A stretch of DNA of 64,000 bases. It comes from an uncultured Sphingomonadales bacterium. GTDB lineage: Bacteria > Pseudomonadota > Alphaproteobacteria > Sphingomonadales > Sphingomonadaceae. Numbering within the stretch: the first letter of the stretch is position 1; the number at the start of each line of letters is the position of its first letter. Positions 61,141 through 64,000 of the stretch are shown piece by piece. The translations under genes and the position numbers were made by a program. Under the pieces are notes generated by a model. It had not been told where the DNA came from. It saw only the letters and a list, made by a program, of their open reading frames with translations, and did not search any database. The stretch is taken from assembly GCA_903839675.1 (NCBI GenBank), contig CAIMDB010000006.1, forward strand, positions 1 to 64,000, read 5' to 3'.

Positions 61141-63411
61141 ATGCCCAAGCACCCCCATCACAGCAAGTCCAACGGTCTTCCGACCCGACAGCAGATCTTA
61201 GACTTTATCACCACGTCCGACACAGCGGCCGGCAAGCGCGAGATTGCGCGCGCCTTTGGCTTGCTGGGCAATGAGAAGATCGCGCTGAAGGCGCTGCTCA
61301 AGGACATGGCCGATGAAGGGCTGATCGACAGCGCGCCGGGCCGCGCCTTCCACAAGATGGGCGGGCTGCCCAAGGTGACGGTGCTGCGCATCGTAGATGT
61401 GGACGACGCGCAGGTCATCGCGATCCCGGAACATTGGGAGGCCGAAGGCAAACCGCCGCCGCGCCTGCGCGTTGTGGAGCGCGGCAAGCGCTCTGCGCTT
61501 GGCGTGGGGGATCGCATCCTCGCCCGCACCGAAGAACAGGGCGCAGGCTATGTCGCCCACCCGATGAAGAAGCTCGCGCGGAGTGAGGAACAGCTGCTCG
61601 GCGTCGTGGCCAAGGACGGGGACCGGTACTGGCTGCGCGCTATCGATAAGCGCGAGCGGCGCGATACGCCCATTTCCGATCTGGGTGAGGCAGGTGAGGG
61701 CAACCTTGTGCTGGCCGAGAAAACTGGCCGTCCGCCGCGCATCACGGCGAAGGTCGTGGAGATTTTGGGCGATCCGTTCGCGCCCAAATCCTTCAGCCTG
61801 ATCGCCATCCACAAGTTCAATATCCCGCACGTCTTTTCCGAAGAGCTGTTGCAGGAAGCCGAGACGATGGCCGCGCAAAGCCTTGGTGAACGCGAAGACC
61901 TGCGCCATCTGCCCATCGTCGCGATTGACCCTGTTGATGCGCGGGACTTTGACGATGCCGTCTGGGCCTCCCCGCGGGATGATGGCGGGTTTGATGCCAT
62001 TGTCGCCATTGCCGATGTCAGCTTTTACGTCCGCCCAGGCAGCGCGCTCGACCGTGAGGCGCGTAAGCGCGGCAACAGCGTTTACTTCCCAGATCGCGTC
62101 GTGCCGATGCTGCCCGAACACCTCTCCGCCGACGTCTGCTCGCTGCGGGCGGGGGAAGATCGTGCGGCGATGGCGTGCCACATGGTCATTGATGCCAAGG
62201 GCCAGATGGTCAGCTGGCGCTTCTCCCGCGCGGTCATCAAGGTCGCAGCGAACATCCCCTATGAGGATGCACAGGCCGCGATTGACGGCGTGAAGCCCCA
62301 TGACCTGACCGAGGTTGCGCTGCGCCCGTTATGGGCGTGCTGGGCGCTTTTGTTCAAGGCGCGGGAAAAGCGCGAGCCGCTGGACCTCGACCTGCCCGAA
62401 CGCCGCGTGGAGCTGGACGAGAAGGGCCGTATCCAATCGGTCGCGCCGCGTGAACGGCTGGATGCGCATAAGCTGATCGAGGATTACATGATCGCGGCCA
62501 ACGTCGCCGCCGCCAAAGCGCTGGAGGCGAAGAAGGCGCCGGTCATGTACCGCATCCATGAACCGCCGAGCCGCGAAAAGCTCGTCGCGCTCAAGGAATA
62601 TCTGGCGACGTTTGAGATTGCCTTTGCGCTGGGGCAGGTCGTCACGCCCGCCACCTTCAACCGCCTGATCGATAAGCTGGGCGAGGTTGAATTCCGCACC
62701 GAGGTGATGGAGCAGATCCTGCGCAGCCAGACACAGGCCTATTACGGCCCGCAGAACAGCGGCCATTTCGGCCTCTCGCTCGGGTCCTACGCGCACTTCA
62801 CCTCACCCATCCGCCGCTATTCGGATTTGATCGTCCACCGCTCCCTCGTCGGCGCTTACGGCCTCAATCCGCAAGGCGAAGCGACCGCGCTCACCAAGGA
62901 CGATGCCGAGCGGATGAAGCTCATCGGCGAGGTCATCTCCGCGGCCGAACGCCGCGCGATGGAGGCGGAGCGCGAGACCGTGGACCGCTATGTCGCCGCC
63001 TTCCTCGCCATGCGCGTGGGGGAGATTGTCGCCACGCGGATCACCGGCGTCACCAATTTCGGCTTCTTCGCCACCGTCGAAGGGCTGGGCGGCGACGGGC
63101 TGGTGCCGATCTCCACGCTGGGCACGGAATATTTCCGCTTTGATGAGGCGCATAAGTCTCTCATCGGGGAGCAGACCGGCGAGACGTTCCGCATCGGCCA
63201 GCACATCGATTTGCGTTTGGCAGAGGCCAACCCCATTTCAGGCGCACTGCGTTTTGAATTGCCGGAAGGGGCGAGCCACTTGCCCATGCCCGGCGGGAAC
63301 AGAGGCCGCGATGGGGACAAAGGAAAAGACCGCAAAGACCGCGTCCGCCGCCCCGCAATGGGCCAGCGCGGACGGCCGGGCAACATCCGCCATCAGGGGC
63401 GGCGGAAGTAG
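61141..63411 (+). CDS. rnr: ribonuclease R
   Basis: This 756-residue 3'-5' exoribonuclease degrades structured RNA. It has an N-terminal winged-helix part, cold-shock domains (about 80-230), and the RNB catalytic domain starting VAIDPVDARDFDDAVWA (about 260) with its metal-binding Asp residues. FTSPIRRYSDLIVHR and a C-terminal S1 domain (GEIVATRITGVTNFGFFATV) follow. It ends in a basic Gly/Arg tail typical of RNase R. Confidence 0.97.
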   Translation: MPKHPHHSKSNGLPTRQQILDFITTSDTAAGKREIARAFGLLGNEKIALKALLKDMADEGLIDSAPGRAFHKMGGLPKVTVLRIVDVDDAQVIAIPEHWEAEGKPPPRLRVVERGKRSALGVGDRILARTEEQGAGYVAHPMKKLARSEEQLLGVVAKDGDRYWLRAIDKRERRDTPISDLGEAGEGNLVLAEKTGRPPRITAKVVEILGDPFAPKSFSLIAIHKFNIPHVFSEELLQEAETMAAQSLGEREDLRHLPIVAIDPVDARDFDDAVWASPRDDGGFDAIVAIADVSFYVRPGSALDREARKRGNSVYFPDRVVPMLPEHLSADVCSLRAGEDRAAMACHMVIDAKGQMVSWRFSRAVIKVAANIPYEDAQAAIDGVKPHDLTEVALRPLWACWALLFKAREKREPLDLDLPERRVELDEKGRIQSVAPRERLDAHKLIEDYMIAANVAAAKALEAKKAPVMYRIHEPPSREKLVALKEYLATFEIAFALGQVVTPATFNRLIDKLGEVEFRTEVMEQILRSQTQAYYGPQNSGHFGLSLGSYAHFTSPIRRYSDLIVHRSLVGAYGLNPQGEATALTKDDAERMKLIGEVISAAERRAMEAERETVDRYVAAFLAMRVGEIVATRITGVTNFGFFATVEGLGGDGLVPISTLGTEYFRFDEAHKSLIGEQTGETFRIGQHIDLRLAEANPISGALRFELPEGASHLPMPGGNRGRDGDKGKDRKDRVRRPAMGQRGRPGNIRHQGRRK

Positions 63412-63445
63412 GGGGCTTTTCCCGTCTTCCTCCCAAACCCCAACC

Positions 63446-63552
63446 CGTCATTCCCGCGAAGGCGGGAATCTATGAACACCGAATGTCCCGAATAAGACGC
63501 CTCAATCGCTCAGGTGAGATGCAAATAGATGCCAGCCTTCGCTGGCATGACG
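63446..63552. repeat. facing pair of CGTCATTCCCGC-type palindromes
   Basis: ATTCCCGC-GAAG-GCGGGAAT (63450-63469) and ATGCCAGC-CTTC-GCTGGCAT (63529-63548) are flanked by CGTC/CTAT and TAGA/GACG, so they are inverted, diverged copies of one element about 60 bases apart. This is a common REP/BIME arrangement and may also end the rnr transcript. The rest of the 63412-63627 gap shows no gene. Confidence 0.75.
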
Positions 63553-63627
63553 AAAGGGGGAGGGCGAGGCGCGGACGCACCACAGCACCCCCATTTGAAA
63601 TCCACCCCCACAGCCCTATGAGCAGCC

Positions 63628-64000
63628 ATGTCTCTTGATCTCTCCCGCCTGTTCATCGGCACGCTCGATTACACCATCCCCTTTGCCGCACTGGATGATG
63701 TGCGGTTTGAACGCATCCTGCGCGGCTTTGGCAGCCATTATGTTGTGCACCCGACCTCACAATCGAGCTTCACCTTCGCGCGCGGCGAAGGGTTTGATAA
63801 GTTTGAGAAATGGGATGCCTTTGCCTATGTCGATGGCGGCACCCTCACGCGCCTGCGGGAACAAGTGGAGCTGGAGACGGACCCCGGCTCCAACATCGCG
63901 ATCCTGCCGCCCCCCTGGTCCGGCCTGCGCCTGACCCTCAACGTCCGCGTGGTCCTCATCTTCTGGGCGCTCGGCCTCATCATCGCGCGGAGCTTTACCG
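63628..64000 (+). CDS. partial membrane protein of unknown function (cut by window edge)
   Basis: The reading frame opens at ATG 63628 (MSLDLSRLFIGTLDYT) and runs without stop to the window edge, giving 124 residues. The N-terminal part is soluble (GFGSHYVVHPTSQSSFTFAR, then an acidic helix), and a membrane segment begins at about residue 107 (VVLIFWALGLIIARSF). I do not recognise the family. Codon use matches neighbouring genes and no competing frame looks better. Confidence 0.65.
   Translation, partial: MSLDLSRLFIGTLDYTIPFAALDDVRFERILRGFGSHYVVHPTSQSSFTFARGEGFDKFEKWDAFAYVDGGTLTRLREQVELETDPGSNIAILPPPWSGLRLTLNVRVVLIFWALGLIIARSFT

Noticed and set aside
61198-62301. 367-codon minus-strand open frame
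   Set aside because: Antisense to the catalytic part of ribonuclease R; composition is a mirror of the real gene.

Overview
The window reads as chromosomal DNA of an alphaproteobacterium, most likely of the order Sphingomonadales. It is GC-rich and contains alphaproteobacteria-restricted families: the F1Fo-ATPase zeta inhibitor (DUF1476), the EipA-type periplasmic protein (DUF1134), and an SDHAF4-like succinate dehydrogenase assembly factor. It also carries several palindromic intergenic repeats of a kind common in sphingomonad genomes. Genes are tightly packed, with many ATGA, GTGA and TGATG stop/start overlaps. I see no rRNA, CRISPR array, prophage or transposase. One tRNA is present: tRNA-Ser(GCU), minus strand, 11282-11373.

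Layout. 61-5858 (minus): a valine/isobutyrate degradation operon, transcribed mmsA, a secreted glycine-zipper protein of unknown role, isobutyryl-CoA dehydrogenase, 3-hydroxyisobutyryl-CoA hydrolase, enoyl-CoA hydratase. 5988-9561 (minus): sulfate activation, cysD-cysNC-cysQ. 9828-17641: an alginate-export-type porin, tRNA-Ser, EipA, pyrC, ygfZ, a TauE/SafE permease, leuD with a quinone oxidoreductase, and a zeta-BolA-monothiol glutaredoxin run.

17.64-21.8 kb is the most unusual part. An arsR-aquaglyceroporin pair is bracketed by two copies of a ~190-bp direct repeat. Each copy looks like a small RNA gene on the minus strand, with a covarying 15-bp terminator stem and an identical loop carrying CUCCUCU. 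Downstream are a BlaI-type repressor with a clear TACA-N2-TGTA operator, an M56 (BlaR1-like) membrane peptidase, and a small exported protein that repeats the C-terminal two-cysteine domain of that peptidase.

21.9-26.5 kb holds a metallo-beta-lactamase-fold hydrolase, a DUF4230 protein, and nadA and nadC separated by three unusual genes. One of these is unrecognised; the other two form a DUF4160/DUF2442-HTH pair resembling a toxin-antitoxin module. 26.7-34.4 kb is acyl-CoA metabolism (glutaryl-CoA dehydrogenase, CaiB-type CoA transferase, a FAH-family hydrolase, MarR, another acyl-CoA dehydrogenase) with a secreted M20 peptidase and a C13 peptidase. 34.5-51.6 kb is mostly housekeeping: rlmB, ferredoxin, alkA, hemCD, tsaD, gpsA, an SDHAF4 gene of only 55 codons, rsmB, rpe, a heparinase-like protein, purH, a flippase and polA. 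51.7-64 kb holds a class A beta-lactamase-like serine hydrolase, an acyl-CoA dehydrogenase, a DUF808 membrane protein, an M19 dipeptidase, S-formylglutathione hydrolase, an M16 protease, a 55-residue membrane protein, apt, rnr and a partial membrane protein at the right edge.

All function calls rest on reading translated sequences and motifs by eye. No database search was run.
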